Source: Actinophytocola sp963727495 (GTDB taxonomy: Bacteria; Actinomycetota; Actinomycetes; Mycobacteriales; Pseudonocardiaceae). From it: 64,000 nt of DNA. A model generated the notes under the pieces. It was not told where the DNA came from. It searched no databases and saw only the letters and a list, made by a program, of their open reading frames with translations. How positions within the stretch are numbered: position 1 is the first letter of the stretch; each line of letters opens with the position of its first letter. Below are positions 18,889 to 27,231 of this stretch, in pieces. The stretch is taken from assembly GCA_963727495.1 (NCBI GenBank), contig CAVSGQ010000007.1, positions 992,001 to 1,056,000 of the forward strand, in the 5' to 3' direction. A program made the translations under genes and the position numbers.

Positions 18889-19779
18889 TCACTCCCTCCC
18901 CAGGTCGCGGTGCACGACCTTGACCGCCATCCGGTCCTCGTCCGACAAACGACGGGAGAGCTCTTCGGAGATGGTCACGCTGCGGTGCTTGCCGCCGGTG
19001 CAGCCGATCGCGAGCGTCAGGTACCGCTTGCCCTCCCGGCGGTAGCCGGCGCCGATCAGCCGCAACAGCTCGTGGTAGCGGTCGAGGAACTCCTCGGCGC
19101 CCTCCTGGGTGAGCACGTAGTTGCGCACGTCGGCGTCGCGGCCGGTGAGGTCCTTGAGCTCGGGGATCCAGAACGGGTTCGGCAGGAAGCGCACGTCCAT
19201 CACCAGGTCGGCGTCCATCGGGATGCCGTACTTGTAGCCGAAGGACAGCACGGTGACCCGGGTGGTGGTGCTGGACTCGGTGCCGAACGTGTCCTCGATC
19301 TTGGCGCGCAGCTGGTGCACGGACAGCGTGCTGGTGTCGAGCACCAGGTCGGCGTCCGAGCGCAGCGGGCCGAGCAGGTCGCGCTCGGCCTTGATGCCGT
19401 CGATCAGCCGGCCGTCGCCCTGCAGCGGGTGCCCGCGGCGGACCTGCTCGAACCGGCGGATCAGCACCTCGTCGGTGGCCTCGAGGAACAGCACGCGCGG
19501 CTTGTACCCGCTGGCGTCGAGGTCGCGGATGATCGACGCGAGGTCCTCGGTGAACGCGCGGCTGCGGACGTCCATGACCACGGCGACCTTGGTCACCGCG
19601 CCCTGCGCCTTGGCACCCAGCTCGACCATGGTGGAGATCAGCTCGGGCGGCAGGTTGTCCACCACGAACCAGCCGAGGTCCTCCAGGCACTTGGCCGCGG
19701 TGCTGCGGCCGGCACCGGACAACCCGGTCACCACCGCCACCTCCACGCCGTGCGCGCGGCCCTCCGCAGCTTGCGTCAC
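18889..19779 (-). CDS. rapZ: RNase adapter protein RapZ (nucleotide-binding)
   Basis: P-loop nucleotide-binding protein. In E. coli the homologue controls decay of the GlmZ small RNA; its actinobacterial role is less clear. About 296 residues. The P-loop reads GLSGAGRS near residue 19, with Arg where many kinases have Lys, as is usual here. DNLPPELI, VMDVRSR and the C-terminal AIGCTGGKHRSV are typical. GTG 19779 overlaps the uvrC stop (GTGA), and GGGGAG lies 6 nt upstream of it. Confidence 0.95.
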   Translation of the reverse strand: MTQAAEGRAHGVEVAVVTGLSGAGRSTAAKCLEDLGWFVVDNLPPELISTMVELGAKAQGAVTKVAVVMDVRSRAFTEDLASIIRDLDASGYKPRVLFLEATDEVLIRRFEQVRRGHPLQGDGRLIDGIKAERDLLGPLRSDADLVLDTSTLSVHQLRAKIEDTFGTESSTTTRVTVLSFGYKYGIPMDADLVMDVRFLPNPFWIPELKDLTGRDADVRNYVLTQEGAEEFLDRYHELLRLIGAGYRREGKRYLTLAIGCTGGKHRSVTISEELSRRLSDEDRMAVKVVHRDLGRE

Positions 19780-21785
19780 GTCGTACTCCCCTTCTCCGTT
19801 TCCCCTGCCAGCGCACTGTGTACCAGCGCCGCGGTGTGCGCGCCGATTCCCGGTACACCGCTGATGTCGTCCACGCTCGCCTGGCGTAACCGTTTGAGCG
19901 AGCCGAAGTGCTTGAGCAAGGCCGACTTGCGGCTCTGGCCGAGCCCGGGGATGCCGTCGAGCGCGGAGGTCGTCATCCGCTTGGACCGCTTCTTGCGGTG
20001 GTAGGCGATGGCGAACCGGTGCGCCTCGTCGCGGACCCGCTGCAGCAGGTAGAGCGCCTCGCTGGTGCGGGAGAGGATGGTCGGCTCCGGGTCGGCCGGC
20101 AGCCACACCTCCTCGAGCCGCTTGGCCAGGCCGATCACCGCGACGTCCTGGATGCCCATCTCGGCGAGCACGTCGGCGGCCGCGTTGGCCTGCGGGCCCG
20201 CGCCGTCGACGACGAGGAGGTTCGGCGGGTAGGCGAACTTCCTGGGCCGCCCGGTCTCCGGGTCGATCCCCGGGGTCGACTCCTGCCGCCCGTTCGTCCC
20301 GCCGTTCGTCCCGCCGTTCGTCCCGCCGTTCGTCTCCGCGAGGTAGCGGTGGAACCGGCGGCGGACCACCTCGGCGATGGACGCCACGTCGCCCTCGGTG
20401 GCCGCCTGCCGGATCGCGAAGCGGCGGTACTCGGACTTGCGGGCGAGCCCGTCCTCGAACACCACGAGCGAGGCGACCACGTCGCTGCCCTGGATGTGGC
20501 TGATGTCGATGCACTCGATCCGCAGCGGAGCCGTGTCGAGGCCGAGGGAGTCCTGCAGCTCCTGCAGCGCCGCGGAGCGCGCGGTGAGGTCGCCCGCGCG
20601 CCGCAGCTTGTGCTGGGCGAACGCCTCCTTGGCGTTGCGTTCGACGGTGTCCATGAGCGCGCGCTTGTCACCGCGCTGCGGGACGCGCAGCTGCACCCGG
20701 GAGCCGCGCAGCCCGGTGAGCCAGTCGGTGACCGCCGCGGTGTCCTCGGGCAGGGCCGGGACCAGCAGCTCGCGCGGCACCGGGCTGATGTCGCCGTCCG
20801 CGTCGTTCTCGCTGGCCAGCTCGGCCTGGTCGCCGTAGAACTGGGAGAGGAACTGGTCGACGAGGCCGGCCTCGGCGACCTCCCCGTCGTAGTCACCGAT
20901 CTTGTCGATGATCCAGCCGCGCTGGCCGCGCACCCGCCCACCGCGGACGTGGAAGACCTGGACGGCGGCCTCGAGGTCGTCGTGCGCGAAGGCGACGACG
21001 TCGGCGTCGGTGCCGTCGCCGAGGACGACGGCCTGCTTCTCCATCGCGCGGCGCAGGGCGCCCAGGTCGTCGCGGAGCCGGGCGGCGCGCTCGAACTCCA
21101 GCTCGGCGGCGGCGGCGTTCATCTCCTTCTCGAGGCGGCGCATCATCTTGTCGGTGTGGCCGGCGAGGAAGTCGCAGAAGTCCTCGACGATGTCCCGGTG
21201 CTCCTCGGCGCTGACCCGGCCGACGCAGGGCGCCGAGCACTTGCCGATGTAGCCGAGCAGGCAGGGCCTGCCGATCTGGCCGTGGCGCTTGAAGACGCCG
21301 TTCGAGCAGGTCCGGGCCGGGAACACGCGCAGCAGGAGGTCGAGGGTCTCGCGGATGGCCCAGGCGTGGGCGTAGGGGCCGAAGTAGCGCACGCCCTTGC
21401 GGCGGGGGCCGCGGTAGACGTGCAGGCGCGGGTACTCCTCGTGCAGCGTGGCGGCGAGCACCGGGTAGGACTTGTCGTCGCGGTAGCGGACGTTGAACCG
21501 CGGGTCGAACTCCTTGATCCAGTTGTACTCGAGCTGGAGCGCCTCGACCTCGGTGGAGACGACGGTCCACTCCACCGAGCCCGCGGTGGTGACCATCTGG
21601 CGGGTGCGCGGGTGCAGCAGCGTGAGGTCGGCGAAGTAGGAGCTCAGCCGGCTGCGCAGGCTCTTGGCCTTGCCGACGTAGATCACCCGGCCGCCGGGCT
21701 CGCGGAACTTGTACACCCCAGGCGCATCCGGAATCGTGCCCGGCGACGGCCGATATGTCAGGCGTTTCGTCGCAGGATCTGCCAC
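19776..21785 (-). CDS. uvrC: Excinuclease ABC subunit C
   Basis: Makes both incisions in nucleotide-excision repair. 669 residues: GIY-YIG domain at residues 17-95 (PGVYKFREPGGRVIYVGKA), a Cys-rich region (SNGVFKRHGQIGRPCLLGYIGKC in part), a UVR segment near residue 215, an RNase H-like C-terminal nuclease (DGAGPQANAA), and helix-hairpin-helix motifs at the end. Oddity: a (GGTN)3-4 tandem insert around residues 483-499, encoded by 12-bp repeats, sits just before the nuclease core. First gene of the uvrC-rapZ-yvcK-whiA block. Confidence 0.97.
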   Translation of the reverse strand: MADPATKRLTYRPSPGTIPDAPGVYKFREPGGRVIYVGKAKSLRSRLSSYFADLTLLHPRTRQMVTTAGSVEWTVVSTEVEALQLEYNWIKEFDPRFNVRYRDDKSYPVLAATLHEEYPRLHVYRGPRRKGVRYFGPYAHAWAIRETLDLLLRVFPARTCSNGVFKRHGQIGRPCLLGYIGKCSAPCVGRVSAEEHRDIVEDFCDFLAGHTDKMMRRLEKEMNAAAAELEFERAARLRDDLGALRRAMEKQAVVLGDGTDADVVAFAHDDLEAAVQVFHVRGGRVRGQRGWIIDKIGDYDGEVAEAGLVDQFLSQFYGDQAELASENDADGDISPVPRELLVPALPEDTAAVTDWLTGLRGSRVQLRVPQRGDKRALMDTVERNAKEAFAQHKLRRAGDLTARSAALQELQDSLGLDTAPLRIECIDISHIQGSDVVASLVVFEDGLARKSEYRRFAIRQAATEGDVASIAEVVRRRFHRYLAETNGGTNGGTNGGTNGRQESTPGIDPETGRPRKFAYPPNLLVVDGAGPQANAAADVLAEMGIQDVAVIGLAKRLEEVWLPADPEPTILSRTSEALYLLQRVRDEAHRFAIAYHRKKRSKRMTTSALDGIPGLGQSRKSALLKHFGSLKRLRQASVDDISGVPGIGAHTAALVHSALAGETEKGSTT
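20291..20338. repeat. 12-bp minisatellite inside uvrC
   Basis: Three exact copies of CGTTCGTCCCGC and a fourth altered one, in frame, encode Gly-Gly-Thr-Asn repeats in UvrC. In-frame 12-bp units allow copy-number change without frameshift. Confidence 0.85.
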
Positions 21786-21840
21786 CCCGCCAGCCTACGG
21801 CCAGGCCCCGACACCGCCCGGCGGAGGCCGGAGCGGGAGA

Positions 21841-21876
21841 AGGCCACCCTCGCCGCGACAATGACGAGGGTGGCCT
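21841..21876 (-). terminator. Hairpin terminator after the SGNH hydrolase gene
   Basis: AGGCCACCCTCG (21841-21852) pairs perfectly with 21865-21876 around a 12-nt loop, 44 nt past the hydrolase stop on the reverse strand. A second 10-bp GC hairpin (21881-21890 with 21895-21904) lies between it and the stop. Together they separate this gene from uvrC. Confidence 0.7.
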
Positions 21877-21919
21877 CGCGCCGGGGCGGGCGTCCCCGCC
21901 CCGGGTACGACCCCGCGGG

Positions 21920-22966
21920 TCAGACGGCGTGCAGGTTGCCGTCCGAGCCGATCCGGCAGGACGCCGACGCGGCACCCGAGTTGACGAACTCCGTCACGCA
22001 CCGGCCGAGCTGGCCGTGGCCGCGGGCGTTCGGGTGGAAGGACTGCTGGGCCATGTGGATGCCGATCGCGTCCAGGCCGCCGGTCACCCACGCCCACGGG
22101 TCGACCGTGATGCGGTTCTGCCACTCGGTGGAGGAGTTGCCGTAGCCGCTGCACGCCTCGTGGCCCTCGGTGGCCCGGGAGAAGTCGAGGAACTTCACGC
22201 CGGTCCGGCCGGCCACCCCGCGCAGCGCGTCGGACAGCTGCGGCACCGCCACGGTCCGGCCGTACTTCGCGTCGGCCAGCTTGAACGGGCAGCCCTGCGG
22301 ACCGTGCAGCAGCGAGTCCATCTTCTCGGTCAGCGGCGAGGCGTACGAGGTCAGCACGAAGTTGTAGCTGCCGTCCGCGTAGCCGGCCTGGTTCATCGCC
22401 GACTTGACGTCCCGCACCGCGTTCTCGACCTTCGGTGCCATCGCGGCGAGCCGCTGCGGCCACTCCGTCGCCAGCTTGCCGCGGCAGCCCGAGCCGAACG
22501 GGTCGAACCACGCGAGGATGCAGTCGACCATCGTGTCCGCGAACTGCGGGTCGTCGTTCGCCCCGATCTGCACGACCACGGTGGTGACCCGGTAGTCGCG
22601 GGCGATGTCGATCAGCCGCCGCGCCTGGCTGCCCTCGGTGTAGTGGGTGGTGTCGGCGAGCGACACGTTCGCCGAGTCCGCCCCGGAGCAGGCCAGGTTG
22701 AACGTACGGTCGGCCAGCGACGTGCGGTGCACCAGGGCGTTGGCCGAACGGTGGCACCAGTTGCCGTTCTCGCCGTTGGTGCCGGACTCGTAGTTCCCGG
22801 CGCCCTCACCGGAGATCGCGCTGTCGCCCAGCGACACGATCGCGGTCTGCCGGTCGTCGACGGTCTGCTCGGCGCTGGCCGTCGGGACGGCCACCACCAG
22901 ACCACCGACCAGTAACGCTCCCAACGCCAACCCGAAGATGCGCACCCTCGTAGGGATCGATCGCAT
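21920..22966 (-). CDS. Secreted SGNH/GDSL-type lipase or esterase
   Basis: Predicted exported ester hydrolase; the substrate is unknown. About 348 residues from ATG 22966 (MRSIPTRV), with GGGAGAG just upstream. A Sec signal peptide is clear: basic start, hydrophobic GLALGALLVGGLVVAV, cleavage near ASA-EQ. SGNH blocks are present in order: SLGDSAISGEG with the nucleophile Ser, GADSAN, the oxyanion IGANDD, and SFHPNARGH with the catalytic His. Six or more Cys residues suggest disulfides after export. The 5' leader carries a palindrome, GGCGGTTACCGCC (22987-22999), 21 nt before the start. Confidence 0.9.
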   Translation of the reverse strand: MRSIPTRVRIFGLALGALLVGGLVVAVPTASAEQTVDDRQTAIVSLGDSAISGEGAGNYESGTNGENGNWCHRSANALVHRTSLADRTFNLACSGADSANVSLADTTHYTEGSQARRLIDIARDYRVTTVVVQIGANDDPQFADTMVDCILAWFDPFGSGCRGKLATEWPQRLAAMAPKVENAVRDVKSAMNQAGYADGSYNFVLTSYASPLTEKMDSLLHGPQGCPFKLADAKYGRTVAVPQLSDALRGVAGRTGVKFLDFSRATEGHEACSGYGNSSTEWQNRITVDPWAWVTGGLDAIGIHMAQQSFHPNARGHGQLGRCVTEFVNSGAASASCRIGSDGNLHAV

Positions 22967-23106
22967 GGCCCTCTCCCCGAGCACACGGCGGTTACCGCCT
23001 GGTATCAATGACGAAAATCACCTTAACCAGCCGGTAACATGTGGGGCTATAACCCGAACGGCCCTCATATTTTGCCGTTCGGCTCAGCCCGGTGGGAGGA
23101 GTCCGC

Positions 23107-23553
23107 TCAGGTCAGGATCACCTTGTCCCCGTCGACCTGGACGGTGAGCTTCTGCAGCGGCTTGGTCGCCGGGCCGTTGACCACCGCACCGGTCGCGGTG
23201 TCGAACCTGCTGCCGTGGTTCGGGCAGGTCGACACGCCGTTCTTGGGCACGCCGATGATGCTTCCCATGTGCGTGCAGGAGGCGTTGTAGGCCTTCACCT
23301 CGTCGCCCGCGCGCACCAGCAGGGCCTTGCCCCCGGTCGGGTTGTCCACGATCAGCCCGCCGCCGTCGGGGATGTCGGCCAGCGGCGTGGGACCACCACC
23401 GCCGTCGCTTCCGGCGTCCCCGGAGCCGCTGCCGCACGCGGCGACCAGCGCGCCCGGTGCGACCAGCGCGACCGCGAGCCCGCACAGCATGTCGCGGCGG
23501 GAGCGAGCCGGACCGGGCCGGTCGGTGGCTGGGGTGGTGGGTTCGGCAGTCAA
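23107..23553 (-). CDS. Rieske [2Fe-2S] lipoprotein
   Basis: Small exported Rieske ferredoxin-like protein; its redox partner is unknown. About 148 residues. Start chosen at TTG 23553 because GAGGAG lies 5 nt upstream; no nearby ATG or GTG fits better. RSRRDMLCGLAVALVAPG followed by ALVAACG looks like a twin-arginine lipoprotein signal with a lipobox Cys. The Rieske ligands are complete: CTH near residue 92 and CPNH about 18 residues later. Typical of the actinobacterial QcrA-like small Rieske proteins that stand alone. Confidence 0.9.
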   Translation of the reverse strand: MTAEPTTPATDRPGPARSRRDMLCGLAVALVAPGALVAACGSGSGDAGSDGGGGPTPLADIPDGGGLIVDNPTGGKALLVRAGDEVKAYNASCTHMGSIIGVPKNGVSTCPNHGSRFDTATGAVVNGPATKPLQKLTVQVDGDKVILT

Positions 23554-23674
23554 ACCGGCTCCTCGGGGGATGTCGCGGGCAGAAACTATACGAGGCCCTA
23601 CGCGCCCGCCCACCCGGAGGTTCAATCGTCAACTTCTTCGCGAGCGACGGCCCCGGGCCGTCGCGACCGTCCGG

Positions 23675-24121
23675 CTACCGCTGCTGCTCGCGGTCCGCCG
23701 CGGCCTCGCGGCGGATCCGGCGCAGTTCGCGCATGGCGGTGACCGCGCGCTCGCCGTCCATCGCCTGGATCGCCAGCACCGGGACGTACTCGTCGTGGGG
23801 CAGCTCCAGCCGTGCCCACGGCGAGCCGTCCGGGAAGCTCACCTGCTCGACCTGCGACCACGGGAACCGGCGCGCACCCAGCATGTTGCGCACCTCCACG
23901 CCGTCGCGGTCCGCGCGCACCCGCGGCCGGGTGAACCACAGCGCGCCGAGCGCCAGCATGATCCCGATGCCGAACATCGCGATCTGGTCCGACAGCCGGA
24001 AGTTCGCGCCGGTGTCGCTGCTCGGCAGGAACACCCCGGCGACCGCGAACATGGCGAACAGCACCACCGCGCCGGCACCGGCGAACAGCCGGACCCGGTG
24101 TGGCCGCACCACGACACTCAC
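23675..24121 (-). CDS. PH-domain membrane protein of the riboflavin operon
   Basis: About 148 residues with two hydrophobic segments (residues 12-32 and 47-65) followed by a bacterial PH-like domain with RADRDGVEVRNMLG and FPWSQVEQVSFP. Function unknown. GTG 24121 overlaps the ribH stop (GTGA), so it is translated with the riboflavin genes. The same neighbour follows ribH in mycobacteria, which argues for a conserved but uncharacterised link. Confidence 0.88.
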   Translation of the reverse strand: MSVVVRPHRVRLFAGAGAVVLFAMFAVAGVFLPSSDTGANFRLSDQIAMFGIGIMLALGALWFTRPRVRADRDGVEVRNMLGARRFPWSQVEQVSFPDGSPWARLELPHDEYVPVLAIQAMDGERAVTAMRELRRIRREAAADREQQR

Positions 24122-24615
24122 CTGAACGTCCTGTCCGTCCAGGGCTGCCGTAACCCCCGCACCACCATCGCGGTGTCCAGCGCCGCGACGCACGCCTCGA
24201 ACCCCTTGTCCTCCACCGAGTCCGGCAGCCCGCACCGGTCCAGCGCCTGCTCCTCGGAGTTCACCGTCAGGACCCCGTTGCCCACCGGCGTCGCCTCGTC
24301 CAGCGACACCCGGGTCAGCCCCGCGGTCACCGCGTCGCACACGTACTCGAAGTGCGGCGTGCCGCCGCGGATCACCACGCCCAGCGCGACGACCGCGTCG
24401 TGCTGCTTGGCCAGTGCCTGGCATACCACCGGCAGCTCGATCGCGCCCGGCACCCGCACGACCGTCGGCTCGGTGATGCCCGCCTGCTTCGCCGCGGCCA
24501 GCGCGCGGGCCAGCAGCGTGTCGGTGATGCGGGCGTGCCAGCGGGTCGCCGCGATGGCGAGCCGGATGCCCTCACACTCCGGGACCTCGACGTCCGGGCG
24601 GCCCGCACCGCTCAT
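24118..24615 (-). CDS. ribH: 6,7-dimethyl-8-ribityllumazine synthase
   Basis: Condenses the pyrimidine intermediate with 3,4-dihydroxybutanone-4-phosphate, the penultimate riboflavin step. About 165 residues from ATG 24615 (MSGAGRPD). Motifs: RVPGAIELPVVCQ, ALGVVIRGGTPHFEYVC with the catalytic His, and TPVGNGVLTV. Its ATG overlaps the ribBA stop by 4 nt. Confidence 0.97.
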   Translation of the reverse strand: MSGAGRPDVEVPECEGIRLAIAATRWHARITDTLLARALAAAKQAGITEPTVVRVPGAIELPVVCQALAKQHDAVVALGVVIRGGTPHFEYVCDAVTAGLTRVSLDEATPVGNGVLTVNSEEQALDRCGLPDSVEDKGFEACVAALDTAMVVRGLRQPWTDRTFR

Positions 24616-25862
24616 GCCCGCTCCACGCCCTCGAACAGGTCCAGGTCGCCGAGCTCGTGGCCCATCCGGTCGCGCTTGGTGCGCAGGTACCGCAGGTTCT
24701 CCGCGTTCGGCCGGATCGGCAGTGCCACCCGGTCGACGATGGCGAGCCCGTAGCCGTCGAGGCCGACCCGCTTGGCCGGGTTGTTGGTGAGCAGGCGCAT
24801 CGAACGCACCCCGAGGTCGACGAGGATCTGCGCGCCCTGGCCGTAGTCGCGGGCGTCGGCGGGTACGCCGAGCGCGAGGTTCGCGTCGACCGTGTCGTGG
24901 CCGTCGTCCTGGAGCTGGTAGGCCTGCAGCTTGTGCATGAGGCCGATGCCGCGGCCCTCGTGCCCGCGCATGTAGAGCACGATCCCGCGGCCCTCGGCGG
25001 CGACCGCCTCGAGCGCGGCGTCCAGCTGCGGGCCGCAGTCGCAGCGCAGCGAGCCGAACACGTCGCCGGTCAGGCACTCCGAGTGCACCCGGACCAGGAC
25101 GTTCTCCCCGTCGCCGATCTCGCCGTAGACCAGCGCGATGTGCTCGATGCCGTCCAGCTTGGAGTCGTAGCCGACCGCCCGGAAGGTGCCGGCCGCGGTC
25201 GGGATGCGGGCCTCGGCCACCCGCACGACCTGGACCTCCTTGCGGCGGCGGTAGTCGATCAGGTCGGCGATCGAGATGATCGTCAGCTCGTGCTCGGCCG
25301 CGAAGACCTCCAGCTCGTCGCGGCGGGCCATGTCGCCCTCGTCCTTCTGGGACACGATCTCGCACAGCACGCCGGCGGGCCGCAGCCCCGCCATCCGGGC
25401 CAGGTCGACCGCCGCCTCGGTGTGCCCGGGGCGGCGCAGCACGCCACCCTCCTTGGCGCGCAGCGGCACCACGTGGCCGGGCCGGTTGAAGTCCTCCGCG
25501 GTGGCCTTCTCGTCGGCCAGGGTGCGGATCGTGTGCGCGCGGTCGGCGGCGGAGATGCCCGTGGTCACGCCGTCCTTGGCGTCCACGGTGACGGTGTAGG
25601 CGGTGCCCCGGACGTCCTGGTTGGTGTGGAACATCGGCGGCAGGTCGAGCCGGTCGCAGTCGGTCTCGGTGAGCGGGACGCAGATGTAGCCGGACGTGTA
25701 GCGGACCATGAACGCGAGCAGCTCCGGCGTCGCCTTCTCCGCCGCGAAGATCAGGTCGCCCTCGTTCTCCCGGTCCTCGTCGTCGACCACGATGACCGCC
25801 CGCCCGGCCCTGACGTCGGCGATCGCACGCTCGATACCCGCCATGTCGCTCATCGCTGTCAC
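24612..25862 (-). CDS. ribBA: Bifunctional DHBP synthase / GTP cyclohydrolase II
   Basis: Supplies both riboflavin precursors. 416 residues. The N-terminal DHBP synthase domain has DDEDRENEGDLIF and HTEAAVDLAR. The C-terminal GTP cyclohydrolase II domain has VHSECLTGDVFGSLRCDCG (zinc Cys) and RGHEGRGIGL. GTG 25862 overlaps the ribE stop; ATG at 25853 or 25844 in the same frame could be the true start. Confidence 0.97.
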   Translation of the reverse strand: MTAMSDMAGIERAIADVRAGRAVIVVDDEDRENEGDLIFAAEKATPELLAFMVRYTSGYICVPLTETDCDRLDLPPMFHTNQDVRGTAYTVTVDAKDGVTTGISAADRAHTIRTLADEKATAEDFNRPGHVVPLRAKEGGVLRRPGHTEAAVDLARMAGLRPAGVLCEIVSQKDEGDMARRDELEVFAAEHELTIISIADLIDYRRRKEVQVVRVAEARIPTAAGTFRAVGYDSKLDGIEHIALVYGEIGDGENVLVRVHSECLTGDVFGSLRCDCGPQLDAALEAVAAEGRGIVLYMRGHEGRGIGLMHKLQAYQLQDDGHDTVDANLALGVPADARDYGQGAQILVDLGVRSMRLLTNNPAKRVGLDGYGLAIVDRVALPIRPNAENLRYLRTKRDRMGHELGDLDLFEGVERA

Positions 25863-26515
25863 TCCCGCTCGCTGCTGCGACCATTGTGCGCCGACCCGGC
25901 CTGCGCGGCGGGCAAGTGTGGTGCGGCCAACCTCTCGACGTACTTCGCGATCACGTCCACCTCGAGGTTCACCAGGTCGCCGGGCCGCTTGGCGCCCAGC
26001 GTGGTGGCCCGCAGCGTCTCCGGGATGAGGCTCACGGAGAACTCGGCGCCACCGTCCCCGTCGACCACCTCGACCACCGTGAGGGACACCCCGTCGACGG
26101 TGATCGAGCCCTTCTCGACCAGGTAGCGGGCCAGGCGCGCGGGCAGCCCGACGCGCACCAGGTCCCAGTGCGCCGACGGCCGCCGGTCGAGGATCACGCC
26201 GGTGCCGTCGACGTGGCCCTGCACGATGTGCCCGCCGAACCGCTTGCCCACCTCGGCGGCCCGCTCCAGGTTGACCCGGTCACCGGCGGCGATCTTGTCC
26301 AGGCTGCTGCGCACCAGGGTCTCGCGCATCACGTCGGCGGTGAACGCGCCGCCGGACACCTCGACGACGGTCAGGCACACGCCGTTGACGGCGATCGAGT
26401 CGCCCAGCGCCGCGTCGGCGGTGACCAGCGGCCCGGCCACGGTGATCCGTGCCGCGTCCGGCAGGTCCCGCACGGCGACGACCTCGCCGAGCTCCTCCAC
26501 GATCCCGGTGAACAC
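25859..26515 (-). CDS. ribE: Riboflavin synthase, alpha chain
   Basis: Dismutates two lumazines into riboflavin. 218 residues with the two internal lumazine-binding repeats: MFTGIVEELG with SIAVNGVCLTV in the first and GSITVDGVSLTVVEV in the second. Begins directly after the rpe stop. No FMN riboswitch is visible; the genes look driven from upstream. Confidence 0.97.
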   Translation of the reverse strand: MFTGIVEELGEVVAVRDLPDAARITVAGPLVTADAALGDSIAVNGVCLTVVEVSGGAFTADVMRETLVRSSLDKIAAGDRVNLERAAEVGKRFGGHIVQGHVDGTGVILDRRPSAHWDLVRVGLPARLARYLVEKGSITVDGVSLTVVEVVDGDGGAEFSVSLIPETLRATTLGAKRPGDLVNLEVDVIAKYVERLAAPHLPAAQAGSAHNGRSSERE

Positions 26516-27169
26516 TCAGCTCTCCCTCGCCGCGAGCGCCCGCAGGCGCTGCACCGCCGCGACCGGGTCCGCCGCGCCGTAGACCGCCGACCCGGCCACG
26601 AAGCACTCCACCCCGGCCTCGGCCGCCTGCTCGATGGTCTCCATGTTGATCCCGCCGTCGATCTCGACGAGCACGTCCAGCTCGTGGCGCCGCGCCACCC
26701 GCACCTTGTCCAGCACCTCGGGCATGAACTCCTGTCCGCCGAACCCCGGCTCGACGGACATCACGAGCAACGTGTCGTAGTGCGCGAACAGTTCCAGGTA
26801 CGGCTCCAGCGGCGTGCCCGGCTTGACCGACAGCCCGGCCTTCGCGCCGGCCGCGCGCAGGTCCTTGGCGATCCGCACCGGGTCCCGCGCGGCCTCCACG
26901 TGCACGGTCACGTTGTACGCGCCGGCCTCGGCGTAGCCGACTGCCCAGCGGTCCGGGTCGTCGATCATCAGGTGGCAGTCCAGCGGGATGTCGGTCGCTT
27001 TGTGCAACGCTTGCACCACCGGCAGGCCGATGGTGAGGTTCGGCACGAAGTGCCCGTCCATGACGTCCACGTGCAACCAGTCCGCCGCCCCGCGCACGGC
27101 GGCCGCCTCCTCGGCGAGCCGGGCGAAGTCGGCACTGAGCAGGCTCGGCGCGATCATCGGTGGTGCCAC
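26516..27169 (-). CDS. rpe: Ribulose-phosphate 3-epimerase
   Basis: Interconverts ribulose-5- and xylulose-5-phosphate. The 217-residue TIM barrel has APSLLSADF, VDVMDGHFVPNLTIG (metal-binding), CHLMIDDP, VMSVEPGFGGQEF and EIDGGI. GTG start. Immediately upstream of ribE and supplies pathway context, since riboflavin synthesis uses ribulose-5-phosphate. Confidence 0.97.
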   Translation of the reverse strand: MAPPMIAPSLLSADFARLAEEAAAVRGAADWLHVDVMDGHFVPNLTIGLPVVQALHKATDIPLDCHLMIDDPDRWAVGYAEAGAYNVTVHVEAARDPVRIAKDLRAAGAKAGLSVKPGTPLEPYLELFAHYDTLLVMSVEPGFGGQEFMPEVLDKVRVARRHELDVLVEIDGGINMETIEQAAEAGVECFVAGSAVYGAADPVAAVQRLRALAARES

Positions 27170-27231
27170 GGTTGCAGCCTATTCCCCGCGCCCGCGCCCG
27201 CCGATTCGTGTCGTGCGGAGTTGGCGTGGCA

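Noticed and set aside
27170..27231. FMN riboswitch before the riboflavin genes
   Set aside because: Only 62 nt are available between the asparaginase and rpe, and no RFN-element sequence is seen.
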